Assembly (NCBI GenBank): GCA_003232015.1
Contig: QIKU01000269.1
Location: forward strand, 1-7,198
Source of the DNA: Gammaproteobacteria bacterium
GTDB taxonomy: Bacteria; Pseudomonadota; Gammaproteobacteria; UBA6429
DNA: 7,198 bases
Direction of reading: 5' to 3'
Part shown: piece by piece, positions 6,343-7,198 of the stretch
How the letters are laid out: the number at the start of each line of letters is the position of its first letter
How positions within the stretch are numbered: position 1 is the first letter of the stretch
Made by a program: the position numbers and the translations under genes
Notes under the pieces: generated by a model
The model's database searches: none
What the model saw: the letters and a program-made list of their open reading frames with translations, nothing else
What the model was told of the DNA's origin: nothing

Positions 6343-6475
6343 TCTTATATCTCCTTATTTTTTTTCTTCCTGATTAATGAAGTGGTATTATGAGGAGATA
6401 CAGGTATTCCAAAGCTGTAAAATAAAAACAGAATGATTGTGATGAATTACCAGTTTTATTCTTAAAAAAATACAC
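6343..6475 (-). promoter_or_regulatory. Leader of the protease gene with a possible ribosome-site-masking hairpin
   Basis: Reading leftward, the sequence TATCTCCT (complement of 6393-6400) is an exact 8-base reverse complement of AGGAGATA (complement of 6348-6355), which contains the Shine-Dalgarno of the protease. The pairing would enclose about 37 bases, within which CTTC and GAAG can make a small inner stem. I see no convincing -35/-10 pair here, so the start of the transcript is unknown and co-transcription from thpR is possible. Confidence 0.35.
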
Positions 6476-7000
6476 TTAAGACCAGTGATATAAAACCTTA
6501 TATTTTACCCCGTCCGGTTTATGCACCGACGACAGCAAACAAAAATCATTAACCCGCCAGTGTATGGGTTGCATTGTTAAAGCGGGTAAGTGTGTGGCCT
6601 TACGCAATAAGCTAAGGTGGGGTGTAAACGGCCGCTTATCCATTGCTATACCACAATCAACAGCCCCCTGATGCAGTTCATTGGCTAACTGCATCAATTC
6701 CACTGGTTTATCCTGCAACCCTGCCCAGATTACTTTGCTGTTTTTAAAAATACCCGGGTAATCCAGATTAAATTCAAACGGCTTAAAAGAAATAGCCTTC
6801 GCCACAGATAAAAGACAGTCCAGCTTATTTGCCGTTACATTACCAATAAAAGCCAGCGTGATATGTAAATTGTCTACCCGTATTGGCACACCGAGGCACT
6901 GCGCTTTAATTTCAAGGCTTAACTTCGCCAACGACTCGCGCACGTTATCATCCGGCCAAAGCGCAAAAAAAAGTCGGTATTGCTTATTATCTGACGGCAT
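6476..7000 (-). CDS. thpR: RNA 2',3'-cyclic phosphodiesterase (2H family, 2'-5' RNA ligase type)
   Basis: A 174-residue protein of the usual length for ThpR. The start YRLFFALWPDDNVRESL (8-24) is the family opening, and the two H-x-T/S active-site motifs are HITL (46-49) and HLSL (128-131), the latter in the context RPFTPHLSLLRK. The two histidines catalyse hydrolysis of 2',3'-cyclic phosphate ends of RNA to 2'-phosphates and, in vitro, reversible 2'-5' ligation of tRNA halves. It is cytoplasmic. The start codon has no good Shine-Dalgarno (upstream TTAATTAACCA), but it alone gives the family N-terminus in frame. An 8-base T run in codons 10-12 is a possible slippage site. It may be co-transcribed with the protease gene 133 bp downstream, but nothing links their functions. 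Confidence 0.93.
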   Translation of the reverse strand: MPSDNKQYRLFFALWPDDNVRESLAKLSLEIKAQCLGVPIRVDNLHITLAFIGNVTANKLDCLLSVAKAISFKPFEFNLDYPGIFKNSKVIWAGLQDKPVELMQLANELHQGAVDCGIAMDKRPFTPHLSLLRKATHLPALTMQPIHWRVNDFCLLSSVHKPDGVKYKVLYHWS

Positions 7001-7044
7001 TGGTTAATTAAAAACCCCATGTTTGTATTTTTTTGCTAATAAAC

Positions 7045-7068
7045 TACCCCGCCCAAGCGGACGGGGTA
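7045..7068. terminator. GC-rich hairpin, candidate terminator
   Basis: TACCCCG (7045-7051) pairs with CGGGGTA (7062-7068); inside, CC (7053-7054) pairs with GG (7059-7060) across one mismatch with an AAGC loop. The complement continues GTTTATTAG, the plus strand TTAACGTCTT, so neither has a good T tract. It might end a leftward gene beyond the window edge, just upstream of thpR. Confidence 0.45.
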
Positions 7069-7084
7069 TTAACGTCTTAAATAT

Positions 7085-7168
7085 TGTAGCCTGGATGGAA
7101 TGCAATGGAATCCGGGAAATGTGTAGCACCAGTCACCCCGGATTACGCTACGCTGCATCCAGGCTACA
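7085..7168. repeat. 84-bp palindromic intergenic repeat (REP-like)
   Basis: The outer arms TGTAGCCTGGATG (7085-7097) and CATCCAGGCTACA (7156-7168) are perfect 13-bp inverted repeats. An inner pair AATCCGGG (7109-7116) and CCCGGATT (7137-7144) adds 8 bp. Between them GAATGCAATGG faces ACGCTACGCTG with only partial pairing, and the loop is about 20 bases. Elements of the form GTAGCC-GGATG, GGAATCCGGG, CCCGGATTACGCTACGCT, CATCC-GGCTAC are recognisable dispersed repeats in intergenic regions of many proteobacteria. No coding capacity is seen. Confidence 0.75.
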
Positions 7169-7198
7169 CCTTTCACTTTTTATATCTACGCAGCAAGC

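Noticed and set aside
6343..6475. Sigma-70 promoter for the protease (TTTACA and CATAAT on the complement)
   Set aside because: The boxes are 23 bp apart, too far to work together, and no better pair is present.

Overview
The window reads as a gammaproteobacterial chromosome segment of moderate base composition (mid-40s % GC by eye). Its core is a compact peroxide-defence locus. From left to right it holds: the 5' end of a leftward mltF-like lipoprotein gene; a divergent rightward oxyR (338-1300); a convergent leftward YfeX-like dye-decolorizing peroxidase (1303-2184); and a regulatory gap with an almost perfect OxyR operator. Then follow a small DUF2061 membrane protein (2463-2684), a peroxiredoxin-glutaredoxin fusion (garA type, 2720-3463) and a glutathione reductase-family flavoenzyme (garB type, 3574-4989). 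The right part is unrelated and leftward: a secreted trypsin-fold serine protease (5047-6342) and the RNA cyclic phosphodiesterase thpR (6476-7000), then two palindromic elements.

The genes of the core make a coherent circuit. OxyR keeps both redox cysteines at the E. coli positions (C199, C208). A site matching the OxyR tetrad at 14 of 16 positions (2353-2389) abuts a sigma-70 type promoter (TTTACC, 17 bp, GATAAT) that would transcribe DUF2061 and the Prx-Grx fusion. The fusion removes peroxide with a glutathione-type thiol, and the reductase regenerates that thiol from its disulfide.

The most informative signal is in the reductase. The NADPH-phosphate-binding arginines of E. coli glutathione reductase (R198, R204) are Leu and Glu here, A179 is Gly and H200 is Asp, which points to NADH. 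The residue equivalent to E. coli N21 and human R37, which faces the glycine carboxylate of glutathione, is Glu22. With the Prx-Grx gene next door, this matches the garA-garB pair of purple sulfur bacteria (Marichromatium/Chromatium gracile), which runs on NADH and glutathione amide. I infer a glutathione-amide peroxidase system under OxyR control, with DUF2061 as an uncharacterised first member. The host could be a Chromatiales-like or related sulfur-oxidising lineage, but the sequence does not settle this.

Other points of interest are a strong terminator hairpin between the fusion and the reductase, a possible hairpin masking the ribosome binding site of the secreted protease, a duplicated sequence block in that protease, and an 84-bp palindromic repeat at the right edge.
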